Source: Amborella trichopoda
Lineage: Eukaryota > Streptophyta > Magnoliopsida > Amborellales > Amborellaceae
DNA length: 64,000 bases
Assembly: GCF_000471905.2 (NCBI RefSeq)
Contig: NW_006494916.1
Span: 1,409,675 to 1,473,674 of the forward strand
Reading direction: 5' to 3'
Of this stretch, positions 1-11,262 are shown in pieces. The notes beneath the pieces are model-generated. The model searched no databases and was not told the DNA's origin. It worked only from the letters and a program-made list of their open reading frames with translations. How positions within the stretch are numbered: position 1 is the first letter of the stretch; each line of letters starts with the position of its first letter. The translations under genes and the position numbers were made by a program.

Positions 1-2890
1 TTCTTCTTTTTCTCACTTACAAGTAGTTATTTTACAATAAAACAACTTCAAATAAAATAAACAAAAAGAATACAACTAGTATCTCAAGAACTTGAAGCCA
101 TTCAAAACTTTTATTTCAATAACAAAGAAAAGACAATCTATGCTACGGAATGAAAAACATAATAAATAAATATGCAAGAAACAAAAGAGGGTATCGGAGA
201 TTACCTCAACCGGGCTTCTTACACCCCATACCGAGTTACCACTACCAATGGCATGAGATGAATGGTCAACATTCAATTTCAACCAGGAAAGCAAGTTTAG
301 GCTAATCCAAACCAATTGAACATGAACCCCTTTCAATCACAAAACTCAACCATAGGTGAACCACATTGATAACCTAGTTGAGATAAAGTTTCTTTTACTA
401 CACCCTAAACCTTAGCCCTAAGCGATAGAAGAGATGAGAGAACTCCATGAAAGCAAGAGAGTGGGGTGCGTCCCTTAGTTTGCATAAGGGAGAGAGAGAG
501 AACTTTCCAAGAGAGAAAGAGAAACTTCTAAGAGTGGGGGGGGGGGTGCCCCCTATGTGGGTATGAGAGAGAGAGATAGAAAGTTGGTGTAGAGAATATT
601 GGGTAGGGTGCTCCCTCTTTTTATAGTGCATCAATAGTTTTAGGGTTTTCATGGCTTGCCTTTTCATGTGAGATTGAATATGCACTATTGATCTTGGATG
701 ACTTGTTAGGTGAGAGATATGACTCGTCCATTCCATAAATAGACCATAAATATTATATGGAAGGTACTAGAACCATTATCCCCCACTTTCTAAATCATTT
801 TCCCATAATTAATTCATATAAGAAAATAATAAATGATAATATTATGCTTTATTATTTCATGCTTAAGCCTTCTCATATATACCAAAAATTAATTTAAAAT
901 TTCCTCGAAGCATAAGCTTTCCAAAACACAAATTACTTAACCCTCGAGCTTAGAGCTTGAGTTCTTTAAATTGGAAAGCCCTCAAGGTCGGGCGTGCCAC
1001 CCTAGACGGCACATAGTGGGCCCCGCCTAAATTGTCATGGTGAGCCTATTTATATTATCGAGCCTCCCATACAATATTAAAATATTAAAGTAAATATTAT
1101 GATTTTTAGAAATTTATAAAATCATATGTGAATAATTGAATCAATGTAAAATCAATATCTCTGTTTTATAAAACCAAATTTGATAAATAAAATATCCAGA
1201 GGTTTTTAAAAAATCAAATAACAATTTTAAAAAGCATGTATCATTAAAACGAACATAATTAAATACTTTGATAGAAAAATGATCTATATGGTGTAGGAAT
1301 AAATATACACTGGGGCACTCCACCTTCTACTGTGGACCACAATCCACGCTTGTTTTCTCAAACCGATTCAGTGTAGCTCATAACCCACAATCAATACAGG
1401 GGATCATTAGTGGGTCACCAAAATCTAGCAAATAAGCAAGGGGTCGTAGTCTCAGTCTATAGATTTCAGGTTTTTCCCTAGATTTCAAATTTCACATAAA
1501 TCTGATGCAATCGATTTCTCAATGGTGTACAAGGGTTATCTCTCATACATGCACACGCTTCACTCTGAAATGTGGTTTGATTTCTGAAATGTGGTTCGAT
1601 TTCTCGAAAACGGCTATCATTGTGCATGCCTTGTGATAGTACGTGGATGAAGCTTTGATCCTGTCTCTGAAGGCCTCCATCATACACAAGGGTCACACAA
1701 TCCATCAGCTCACTCTTCTAGGCGTACTCCGACCTCATCAAGGGATGACCCATCATAACCCTTATCGATTTGTTTTCTATACCTAAGTAACATGGTTTTT
1801 TCCAACAAGACTGGCCTAGTTCGTAAAGCTCAATCTGATACCTACAAACATAATTTACTTAGTATGGTCCATGAGGGACCACACTCTCACTGAGTTCATG
1901 TTCCATTGTATAAATTTATTTACCAATCTACGTCACTCTCTTTCTCATAGTCCCACCCTCATCACTCTATCCACAGTTCAAGTTCCCTATCTCTTCCCCA
2001 CCTCTCTTACTTTCTTCTTTTTATTTTATTTTGTTTTATTTTATTTTATTTTTTTTGAACGTTAATAATAATTCATTGGGAGCTCTTCCCGACCTCTCTT
2101 CCTAAAGGTATGTAATAGGTTGCTCCATCAATTTATCCTCCTTTTAGAAGATATGAACTCAGGATTTTACTGAGGATTAAGGTTTCATGCATTGAATTAA
2201 GAGATATGAAGAGACTTTCATGAAAGAACGAAAAAAAACAAGGGCAACTCCTTTTCAAGACCTTCCTCTGTTATTTATTGAGTCTTTGATTTTATTGATA
2301 TTTTGTTGTTGGCATGCTAAATATCTCCAGTTCACCACTGATTTTGGGAAAAAGATGTAAACCCTGCATCTAAACTTATGGTTCCGTTTACACTCTAGGA
2401 TCCCGTTTACATTCTTGGGAAGATAGAGAAAGGGAGGGAAAGTTAATGAGAGAGAGACAATGGGATTGCAAGTGGATCAGCGGATTGCCTTGGCCATCTG
2501 GTTTACAAAATTGGGCAAAAAAATTAAAAACTGAGAAAAAATACTAATGATCATAATGTTATATTAGTGGGAATGTACTTATTTCTGTTCAATTATTTGA
2601 TCATTACTTCATTTGTCAATGTGGGTGGTGTGCGTTCTATTTTTCTACAGAAATTACAAGAACTCTTCATGTTTATACGAATGGCCTAGATCAATTAATA
2701 TATGTTATTTCATTTAGAATATTGTACTTTTTTTTTATAATCGTGTTTTTAAAATTCTATCTTTTTTCGTTTTTCTTTTAGGCTGGACATATTTTTGTGG
2801 GAACCACGGGTTTGTAACAAACCCACTTGTTAGGATACTCAGTTCCAATGTCAATGAAATTATAGGAAACAACAGTTGTTAGGTAATATG
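1..2890. other. AT-rich region without a recognised gene
   Basis: I see no supportable gene here. Open frames on either strand are short, lack family motifs and run through low-complexity sequence such as a G run near 536-548 and GA-rich stretches. A minus-strand TATA-like motif is listed separately. The CT/GA-rich leader next to it resembles an LTR or transposon promoter region, but no second copy in the window confirms this. Confidence 0.5.
613..626 (-). promoter_or_regulatory. candidate TATA-box promoter (minus strand)
   Basis: Read on the minus strand this is CTATAAAAAGAGGG, a good plant TATA context. It is followed towards lower coordinates by a pyrimidine-rich leader and GA/CT runs. 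Many plant LTRs have this arrangement. No downstream coding region is recognisable, so it may be the remnant promoter of a transposable element. The call rests on the motif alone. Confidence 0.3.
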
Positions 2891-2918
2891 TTTGCATTAG
2901 GAAAATTTATTTATTAAT

Positions 2919-3220
2919 GAAAAAAGTTTACATAAGGTTGCAACCTTTAAATAGAATTAAGGTGCACCTCAAAAATCCATTGAGAAATATCACTGTGATA
3001 TTGAAAAACCCTCTAATTGATCATCTCGACATCGAAATGTATAGATATGAAAGAAAAAAGAAGAAATCGAGTCTCAAAACTATTGCGTTTGGCAATAACT
3101 ATATGGACTGTCCATTTTAAAGATTTTCATGTGTTAGTAGTTCACTTGAACTATTTTTGGAGTTTAAAATTTTTGTAATTAGGGAATAGATTTTCAAGTC
3201 ATCCTAAAATTTGTTCGCAC
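2919..3220 (+). mobile_element. Mutator-like MITE, GGTTGCAACC family (truncated copy)
   Basis: The left end reads GAAAAAAGTTTACATAAGG followed by the palindrome GGTTGCAACC, matching the termini of the copies at 28500 and 55025. The internal blocks 'AAAAATCCATT', 'TGATCATCTCGACATCGA' and 'CTATATGGACTGTCCATTTT' follow the family order. The expected opposite terminus is not seen, so the right end is truncated or too diverged, and the end coordinate is approximate. Confidence 0.6.
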
Positions 3221-3391
3221 AGACAGTTTTGCCTTCGACTGATTTTACATTTTGGGCGAGTCTTCCTGAAATTCTTGTTCAAAATAGTGTATATATTGCT
3301 TTCCCTATGGTTTGACTGAGATCTGGACCTCTCTCAATGGTGTAGGCAAAGGAAGTTTCATAGTAAGAGACTTTTTGCCATTGTAACAAAT

Positions 3392-3596
3392 AGAAACTCT
3401 GTTTACATCGATGTCAAGTACCTAGATCTTGAAGTTCTCATAGAGAATTAGAATATGTTACTGAAAAGCTACCTGATAGGGCAAGGTCTATGGGATATAA
3501 TTGATGGGTGTGAACCTAGACCACCTGTTAAAGATAAACTCATGGCATAAAAAAAGGTCAAATGGCCAAGACTTTTCATGAAAGAACTGTACGATA
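3392..3596 (+). pseudogene. UBN2-type gag/ankyrin-associated domain fragment
   Basis: One frame reads LLKSYLIGQGLWDIIDG followed by CEPRPPVKD. This is the characteristic N-terminal segment of the UBN2-like domain found in plant Copia gag proteins and in some ankyrin-repeat-associated plant proteins. The frame is broken by stop codons just before and about 30 codons after this segment, and no neighbouring domains follow. It is therefore a decayed fragment. Assignment to a Copia element or to a host gene cannot be decided. Confidence 0.45.
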
Positions 3597-3879
3597 AACT
3601 CTGTCTTTTTGTCATTTTTATTTATTAATGAAAGGCCCAAATCTCCACTGACTTACCCAAAAAAAAATAAAAAAAGGTAAAATAGAACATGTGGTCCAGA
3701 TATTCTCTCCTATGACTGATGCAGAAATGATGAAAGTGGCTTGGATGATGAACAAACACACAAGCGGTACGAGAAAGACATTCTTAATAGCAGAGCTATG
3801 TGCATGAAGCATGGCAGTGGCTTCATCTTTGAGTTTTGATGTAAGACAAAATTGTTATAGTTTCTGATTTTTATTTAAT

Positions 3880-3998
3880 TCTAAAATTTGTATATTTTAA
3901 AAGTTGTATATTTTAAAATTTGTATATTTTAAAATTTGTATATTTTAAAATTTGTAATTTTTATTTAATTCTAAAATTTGTATATTTTAAAATTTGTA
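3880..3998. repeat. 16-bp tandem repeat (AAAATTTGTATATTTT)n
   Basis: About six copies of a 16-bp AT-only-plus-G unit, with one interruption by a TTTTTATTTAATTCT block that itself occurs twice. It lies immediately upstream of the LTR fragment ending near 4398. Confidence 0.85.
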
Positions 3999-4737
3999 AG
4001 GACTCTTGGGTTTTTATATTTTTTATTTTCTATTCACTAGTTACTATTCATAGTTATTATTCATGTAAATTATTCACATTATTGTTCAGGGGTATTGTTC
4101 ACGTGTTATTGCTTATAGGGATATTCTAAAATTTTATTATTATTTAAGGGTATTTTAGAGTCATAAATATTTACTTGGGTCTTAAGTCAATTTTAGGGTT
4201 TCACAAGCTTACAAAAAGTTGGACATCAAATTTTGGAAGGCGTATATTATTGAAATGAATTTTAATTATGAAAGAAAAATGTTACTTTTCTTTTTTCTTA
4301 ATTTACAACTATACCTTTTCTTTATAAATGCTGATTTTTACTTATTTGAGGTTTAGGAAAAAGGTGGATTCAATTTCCCCCATTTCATTTCGGTAACAAG
4401 TGGTATCAAAGTTCAGGTTTTCTTCAACAACAAAGCTGGAAATACATCCAAGCCTAGAGTTTGCTGATTTTGGGCCAAGTTTTGTTGATTATCTATATAG
4501 GGTTGTAATTTCGACAAACCCATGGCAGAAAGAAGGGACGGTAAAAAGGCATTTTCAAGTATCCACTTCGTGGTCCTAGAGATAAAGAAATTGAGGAACT
4601 TGAAAAACAAGTTCAATAACACAATAGTTTACGAGTATCATTCATTGGCAAGACGATGATCTTTCCACCCAAGAAGTTGTCAAGTACCAATATTTTTTTC
4701 TGCGTGCTCCGCTAGCATAGTCGAATGAAGAGAAAAG
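3995..4737 (+). mobile_element. LTR retrotransposon fragment A: LTR end, PBS and gag leader
   Basis: The stretch ending near 4398 is LTR-like and is followed after two bases by TGGTATCAAAG at 4401-4411. That is a near match to the initiator-Met tRNA primer-binding site (TGGTATCAGAGC). Downstream sequence in one frame contains RDKEIEELEKQVQ, resembling the coiled-coil start of Ty3/Gypsy gag. The LTR part (about 4092-4390) has a second copy at 14697-14970. The element is cut off at about 4738 by the Gypsy element described next. Confidence 0.6.
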
Positions 4738-5869
4738 TGATAGAAGACTATAATATAATTATTCCAAAAAGTTCCAAAAATATTCCAACGTGAAGTAGAG
4801 CCTAAGAGCTTTCCAACGGTTCAAGAATCATTTGAATCGAATCTACAGATAAAAAAATATAACAAGTAATATCTTAGTCTTTGTGAGACCCAAGTATCGG
4901 CCCGCAAACCGGGCTGTAACTCGGCCCGACAGGCCCAGACGAGAGCTGATAATGCAGTCAACATATCTAATGATGCAGTAAATATGTTTTTTTTACTTAG
5001 ATAAGGATAAAACATCAAAATAAATCCAAATAAAACCGAAAAGATCCTAAAAAAATAAAAAAAAAATACCAATTGAATCTTATAAATACTCCATCTCCAT
5101 AACCCAATACCCATCTCCATAACCCAAAAGAGGAGATCAACAAAAGAGGAAGAAATACCTAAAAAATTCCGAAATTAGAAAAATATCAAAAAAACAACAA
5201 AAATAGAAAAACCCATTAGAAAATTCCAAAAAATTTAGAAAAATTCTCCAAAAATCACATAAAATCCCAGAATTCATATTCAACCTTAGAAGATCCCAAA
5301 ACCCTTAGAAAACTAAAGAAATTCTCCATCAATCTACAGAAAATCTTGAAATTCTCCGTCAATCCTAAAAAAAAGCCTAGGTAGACCCTACCTAAAATTC
5401 ACTGCTTTTCCTTATCCCTTAGGAACCCTTGATTAAGATAAAAACCCTTAGATTTATAAATTCCAGCAAGCAAAAGGCATCCAAAAAAAGAAGATGGTGG
5501 CGCACATTAGAAGAACGGCCTGATCCAAGCCCGAAACTCCCGGTTTCAGGTCCCTAGAGGTAAGTATATATTTATTTCCTTAATTTTGTTTGTTTTTCTT
5601 CATATAATTCCCTGATTTATTTTATACTTTTTGGAAATTAATTCCTCATTATATTTAATTAAATTTAAGCATTTTTTTTGTCAAAATACGGATTTGTAGC
5701 TGTAGCTGCCGGTGGACTCAGAAAATGATCGGATTTGCATAGATCTGACATTTTTCTGAGCCCATAATTCAAGAAACCCCACTTTCTCTACCTTTTCAAA
5801 AGTAACTAGTTTTTGTTAAGATTTGAGCAGATCTCATCCCAGAGATCGGTGCAATTTGGAGTGTAAACA
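4738..5869 (+). repeat. 5' LTR of the Gypsy element
   Basis: Aligns over about 1.1 kb with 13641-14695. Shared blocks include TTTCCAACGGT, GAGACCCAAGTATC, CCGGGCTGTAACTCGGCCCG, GATGGTGGCGCACAT and GAGCAGATCTCATCCCA. It starts TG and ends CA (5868-5869). The start is where alignability begins; the 3' LTR could extend further upstream, in which case this copy is 5'-truncated. Confidence 0.8.
5553..5566 (+). promoter_or_regulatory. conserved splice donor-like site inside the LTR
   Basis: CCTAGAGGTAAGTATAT is a strong 5' splice-site consensus (AG|GTAAGT). It is preserved exactly at 14378-14394 in the other LTR although neighbouring sequence has diverged. Introns are known in some Tat-lineage (Ogre) elements. 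Use as a splice donor here is inference. Confidence 0.4.
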
Positions 5870-5896
5870 GTTTGGTGCTCCACCGTGGGGCACCTT
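5870..5896 (+). promoter_or_regulatory. candidate primer-binding site region
   Basis: Directly after the LTR terminus comes GTTTGGTGCTCCACCGTGGGGCACC, absent after the 3' LTR copy, as expected for the internal boundary. Its TGGTGCTCCACC start resembles 3' ends of tRNAs. I cannot assign the primer tRNA without a tRNA comparison. Confidence 0.45.
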
Positions 5897-6049
5897 GAAC
5901 TTTAGATCTGTATTTTAAGATTTTAAAAAGCTTCTTCTTTTTTCGTCATATTTAATTTTTCAGCAAAAAGAATAAAAAAAAGGAAGAAAAACTAGGTAGA
6001 TTTACAAAGTATTTTTTTTATTAGATTCTATCTTTTCATTTTCCTCTCA

Positions 6050-6480
6050 AACTTTAGATCATCTTTAGTTTGTTTAGATTATCTTTCTTTTAGATCTCAT
6101 CTTGATCATCTCTATCTTTAGAACTTCTTTACATTCATCTTTTAGATCATCTTTATTTTTATTAATTTTTAGACCATTTTTCTTTTAGATCCATCTTGAT
6201 CATCTTTATCGTTAAATATTTCTTTTATGTTCACTTTTTATATTATCTTTTTAGATCATCTTTACCATCTTTATTTTTTTAAAACATCTTCAGATCCATC
6301 TTGATATCATCTATATCATCTTTTTCATATCTTCTTTCATTCATGCTTATCATCTTTAGATAATCTTTTATCTTCTTTGGATCATAATTATCTTATTTAA
6401 ATGCATCTTTATCTTTTAAAAAGAATCTTTATCTCATTTATAAAAATAATAATAATAAAATTTCCCTTATGATAAAATAG
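6050..6480. repeat. degenerate (TTTAGATCATCTTTA)-type repeat
   Basis: About 400 bp of T-rich sequence built from imperfect repetitions of TTTTAGATCATCTTTA and CCATCTTGATCATCTTTATC. It lies in the untranslated leader of the Gypsy element, between the primer-binding site and gag. No reading frame is preserved. Confidence 0.7.
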
Positions 6481-6779
6481 TTTTTTAAAAAGAAAAGAAA
6501 AGAAAAGATAGATCTCTAGGTTTTCTTTGCTTTATCTATTTAGATTAGAAATAGATCTCATCTTGTTTTTCTCTAATTTTATCTTATCTTTTGCTTTTAA
6601 GCCTTATCTACATAACTTAAAATTTTCTTATTTTCTTTTAGAAGCATCCTTTATTCTCTCCAAAAAAACAAAAAAAAAAATTTTCTTTGAGAAATATCTT
6701 TATCTTGTTTCTTAGATAGAAAAAAAAAGAGAGGATAAAATTAAAAAAAAGAAAAAGAAAAAAAAGAGACAAAAGTACC

Positions 6780-7371
6780 ATAAGGATACTATGAACTACA
6801 TACATCATCGGGGAACTCCTAGATAAGGGTACACTCCCACCGATGCACCGGTGGAGGCCTTTAATCAGAAGATGAGAATATTTGTCAAACCGCTCTCGAA
6901 TAATGGCAAGAGAGTTGAAAATGAATCCCCCAAGGAGGCAATTCAGTTGTCATTACAATGATTGAAGATAAGTTATTCAGGGGAGACCTTAAAGTGCAAA
7001 ACCATAAGGATACTCGATAAAATCTCCCAGTTTTCCCTTGGGATCATGTCATCTTCAAAAGCAAAGAAGTCGTAGTCAACAGAGTTCCATTCATAAATAT
7101 GATTTCAATTAACCGGGACTACACTCCATCGCAAGATGAGAAAGCTAAAAATCCAGGAGAATCTTGACCAAGAGTCATCATCGTGGCCAATAAAAACCTC
7201 AAGAGGTTGACTACATCACAAGGAGAGGAACCCACTTCAAGCCACCTCGATTGATGGCCGACACTCTAGAGGAAAGGCTCGGGAACTTCCTAAAATTGAT
7301 CAAAATCCCAACATGCCTAATAAAACAACAAAGGAACAAGAAACATATACTGCTGAGCCTATCAGTCCAAC
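6780..7371 (+). pseudogene. decayed gag region of the Gypsy element
   Basis: This stretch lies between the leader and the protease and contains scraps of open frame interrupted by many stops. It corresponds in position to gag. I see no intact zinc knuckle. Confidence 0.4.
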
Positions 7372-7929
7372 TTGCCAACTCATCTCAATAAAATTCCAGC
7401 ATCCATTTCTATCATGGATCTAATGAAGAACGCGCCCATTTATCGTGCCCATATTGAGGAAGTACTTGGAAGGACTCATGTCCTTACCCATACTAGATCC
7501 AAAGAGCTAAGAAACATGATCAATCTTTTAATGGCACCGACGCCCATTACATTTACTGATGATGACATACCTCCGAGGCTCGATCGTTTTTACACCCATC
7601 CATTCTATATCATTGTTTTCATGAGCGGTTATGAAATCAGGAGAGTGATGGCTGACAATGGAGCATCTTTGAACATCTGTCCCTTGAAAACTATTCTAAG
7701 AGTAGGGTTATCACAAACAGACCTTGAGGTCTCACACATCTCAATTACAGCCTATGATGGGGCTCAAAGAGAAACCTTAGGGATCATCCCTCTCATTCTT
7801 AAGATTGGGCTGGTGGTCCAAATAGTGAGGTTTTATGTCCTTAACATTGAACCTTCCTTCAATCTACTCATTGGCAGGTCATGGCTACATAAAAATCTTG
7901 TTGTGGCTCCACTTTACACCAATGCCTAA
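7372..7929 (+). pseudogene. retropepsin (protease) domain of the Gypsy element
   Basis: A 185-codon open frame. The protease active-site loop is seen as ADNGASLNICP at about residues 94-104, and the second conserved block as FNLLIGRSWLHK near residues 163-174. Both are typical of plant Gypsy proteases, where the aspartate lies in a D[S/T/N]G[A/S]S motif. The first part (residues 1-60) matches the linker that precedes protease in these polyproteins. The frame is open but is isolated from gag and RT by stops, so it is a remnant. The second residue is Asn rather than the usual Ser or Thr. Confidence 0.75.
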
Positions 7930-8619
7930 AGTTCCCAACTGTTGGAGGAGTGGCTCCCGTGCGTTCAATAGCAGTCAAAGTAGAAAAAGAAAAACTCTCT
8001 AAAAATTTAAAAATCCAAGAGATCCTATTTCTAACTTATAAGGAAAATTGTGTCATGATCCATGAAACACATGGATTGTCTGAGAAATTGAAAAACTATT
8101 GTAGTCATTACAATTTCGGTTCGTTCAGAGCATGGAATATGCTATTGGCTGAGGGGTACTGCCCCGGCTCTGACTTGTAAAAAATGGGCAAGGTGTTGCA
8201 GAGGCAATTACTCATTCCCCTCGTGCTAAAGTAGACACCGACGATCGAAGAGGGTTGGGTTGCACACTTTCTAAGCTTCAATGCAAACTCAAATCTTCTC
8301 GGCATCAAGGTTTTATTCTTGGTGGAATTCAAGGTCTTGACCACCGAAAGATCGAATCTCTTCTAAAACCAAAGTTCATAATTGAAATTCCTCTAGAAGA
8401 GGAACTGTTAGAATGACAACTTTCCCACCCATATTGTGGCTACTGCATCCTTCGCTCCAAGCAAACTAGGGCAATTATTGAAAATTGGAGCATTACTCCC
8501 TTTTCTATTGAATCCATCAATGGGATACAGCGACACTTTCAAGTTTCTGTACCAAACAAATGGGTTGGCGCAAGATGCTTAAACAAGCATCCTGCATGAA
8601 GCCTCTCTGACACCATTAC

Positions 8620-9640
8620 CTTTTCGATTGTAGAAAATCCAGTTAAGACCCTTGACAAACCCAGTGAAAACTTAAACGAAGTCAATGAAGAAAATGAAAA
8701 TGAAACAAATGAGGATGCACTTGCCGATGAAAATTTCGAAGCAGATGAAGAACTTCCCACTGAGGAACTCATGTTCCAAGCTAAGCAGTTTAAGACAAGA
8801 TTCGACGGTAGTCCTACTGCTATTGTCGAGCAGACCTTAGATATTAATATAGGAACCGAGAAAGATCCGAAGATCACAAGAATTGGAAGAGCTCTGTCAT
8901 CAGAAGAACACATCAAGATGATCTCCCTCTTAAAACAATACATTGACACCTAGTCTTATGAAGATACGCATGGCGTAAATCCCGAATTGGTACGGCACCA
9001 TCTTGTACTCCATGAAGGGGCAAGAGCCATCAAACAGAAACTGCACCAACAAAAGCCTCACTTAGAGTTGAAGATAAAACAAGAGATTGACAAACTTTTA
9101 AAGGAAAAGTTCATCTTACCTGTGGACTATCCGAATTGGTTAGCTAATATCATAGTAGGACCTAAGAAAGATGGGATAATCAGAGTTTGTATGGACTATA
9201 GGGACCTAAACAAAGCATGTCCTAAGGATGACTTTCTTCTTCCAAATATAGATGCCCTAGTTGACAACACTGTTGGATACCAGATGCTATCCTTCATGGA
9301 TAGTTTCTCTGGATACAATCATATCCTCATGGAGAAAGAAGACAAAAAAAAAGACTTCATTCATCTCGCAATGGGGGACATACTGCTACAGAGTCATGAC
9401 TTTCGGTCTTAAAAATGTTGGGGCAACCTACCAAAGGACCATGACTGCTATATTTCATGACTTGATGCATGACATTATGGAAGACTATGTGGATGACATC
9501 CGCGTCAAATCCAAAACTCGAGATTCCCACCTTCCCAATTTGAAAAGAGTATTTGACCGACTTCGAGAGCACTAATTAAAGCTGAATCCTTAGAAGTACG
9601 CTTTCGGTGTTGAGTCTGGAAAGCTACTTGGCTTCATTGT
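8620..9640 (+). pseudogene. reverse transcriptase domain of the Gypsy element
   Basis: The frame from about 8620 passes an acidic linker, meets an in-frame TAG at 8953-8955, and continues into RT with blocks NWLANIIVGPKKDG, VCMDYRDLNKACPKD and LSFMDSFSGYNHI. A frameshift follows at the A-run near 9343-9351. The reading then continues in another frame with QWGTYCYRVMTFGLKN, GATYQRTMTAIFHDLM and the catalytic YVDD (9486-9497). The TAG sits where family members have a Trp codon in a '(W)SYED' motif, a simple TGG to TAG change. The catalytic aspartates are still encoded, but the enzyme is split. Confidence 0.85.
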
Positions 9641-9789
9641 GAGCCAAAGAGGAATATAAGTGGATCCAATAAAAATTAAGGCTATCTCAGAAATGCCACC
9701 TCAAAAGAATATTCGCGAAATTCATGGGTTGCAAGGTAGAATACAGGCTATTCGGAGATTTATGTCCCAATTAGCTGAGAAATTGGTCC

Positions 9790-10330
9790 ATTAAATCGTA
9801 TGTTAAATAATGACACTCTGTTTACCTGGGATGAGATATGCCAAAAAGCCTTTGACCATATAAGGAAATACCTTTCTAACCCACCGATCTTGAGTCCATC
9901 TTATTCTAACAGACCTCTATTCATTTGCCTTGCTGTGATAGATAAGACAATGGGGGCGATGTTAGGGCAATATAATGACTAAGGAAAAAAGACGACTATC
10001 TACTACATTACTAAGACAATGGTTGACTACGAAATACTATACTCGGATGTGGAAAAACATTGTCCAACCTTAGTGTGAGCAACTCAAAAGTTGAGGCATT
10101 ATGTGCTTTCTCATACCATCAAGCCGATATCCAAGATGGACCCACTCAAGTACCTGCTAGAAAGACATGTTCTAAATGGGCAATTAGCCAAATGGAGAAT
10201 GTTCCTAGCTGAATTTGATATCGAATATGTCACTCAAAAATTAGTCAAGTGGCAAGCAATTGCCGATCACTTAGCTAAGCTTGTCTTACCTGATTGCGTC
10301 CCCATCAAAACTGATCTCCCTGATAAGGAC
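9790..10330 (+). pseudogene. RNase H (first) domain of the Gypsy element
   Basis: Visible blocks are TWDEICQKAFDHIRKYL, PPILSPSYSNRPLFICLAV and, after stops, KYLLERHVLNGQLAKWRM with LAEFDIEYV. These correspond to the RNase H and connection portion of plant Gypsy polyproteins ('YCQKAFDKIK...'). Two in-frame stops (near 9980 and 10077) break the domain. It follows RT directly, as expected for the gene order. Confidence 0.75.
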
Positions 10331-10341
10331 CTCTTTGTCAT

Positions 10342-10893
10342 TGAGGATCCCACTTGGGAGTTATATTTTAATGGGGCTAAGAATGAATACGGCACTGATG
10401 TCGGAATCATCCTATGCTCTCTAGAGAAATAATGTTTCCAATCGCTATAAGGCTCAATTTTCCCTACACAAGCAACGTTGCAGAATATAAAGCCTTAATA
10501 GCCGGTCTCGAGAACGCTCGTGAACTCCAAATTGAACAATTACAGGTCATGGGCGATTCTTTGCTTGTAATAAATCAAATTAACAGAGAAAGGAAGGTTA
10601 AAGAAAAAACACTCTAGCTCTACCAAGACTCAGTTGCAAAGTTGTCAAAATGCTTAAAAAGAGTAACCTTTCAATATGTGACTCGGGAAAACAACCGGTT
10701 CACCGATACCTTGGCCACTATCTCATCAATGGTGGACATTCCTCCCCAAATGAGTGTCCAACCATTCTACATTAGATACAAGAGTGATCCTTCTCCTCCC
10801 AAGATGAAGTCGGAAGAAGAAGATCAAGAATCAGAGAGGGAAGAAGAAATGTTCACCCTCAGGGCCAACCAAATAGTCAAAGCTAAGCCCTAG
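10342..10893 (+). pseudogene. second (archaeal-type) RNase H domain
   Basis: Starts WELYFNGAKNEYGTDVGIIL and, after a frameshift near 10414-10432, continues TSNVAEYKALIAGLENA and LQVMGDSLLVINQI. A later block, VTRENNRFTDTLATISS, covers the last catalytic region. Relatives have an Asp in the first position (YFDGA); here it is Asn (FNGA). Together with the stop near 10618 this indicates an inactive domain. A second RNase H in this position places the element in the Tat lineage. Confidence 0.75.
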
Positions 10894-11262
10894 TATCATT
10901 ATGTATTAGTCTTACTCAAAGCTGGAATGTATATCGAAGGGGCCTCAAAGAGACACATGGACACCGTAAGAATATTCCCAATCAACTTCTTGATCAAAGA
11001 CGACATCTTCTATAAGAAGTCCTTTGAAGGAATCTTCCTAAGGTGTATTGATCAACCAGAAGTCGACACGGTGCTCAAAGAACTAGACAACGAAGGATGA
11101 CTCGCAGGGGCAGCACTCCTAACTCATAAAGTTAGAAGGCAATAATACTACTGGACTATTATGGCCGAAGACTGTTGGAAATATGTGAAGAGATGTCCTA
11201 AATGTCAAGTTTATGAGGATCTCATACATGCTTCTTCCATGCCACTCAATCGAACACCTCTG
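10894..11262 (+). pseudogene. integrase zinc-binding (H2C2) segment; core missing
   Basis: Around 11150-11250 one frame reads YYWTIMAEDCWKYVKRC then PKCQVYEDLIHA, the C-terminal part of the HHCC zinc-binding module that opens Gypsy integrases. The expected DDE core should follow but does not. The sequence instead runs into an unrelated charged, low-complexity frame (11280-11770) containing five GGGGCA-type repeats. The integrase core appears deleted or replaced. Confidence 0.65.

Noticed and set aside
398-736. 112-codon minus-strand open frame
   Set aside because: Composition reflects GA/CT-rich leader DNA downstream of a TATA-like motif; no domain or conservation can be seen.
8539-8949. 136-codon minus-strand frame rich in Ser/Phe
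   Set aside because: Antisense of the acidic linker before the Gypsy RT; GAA/GAT codons read backwards as TTC/ATC/TCA.
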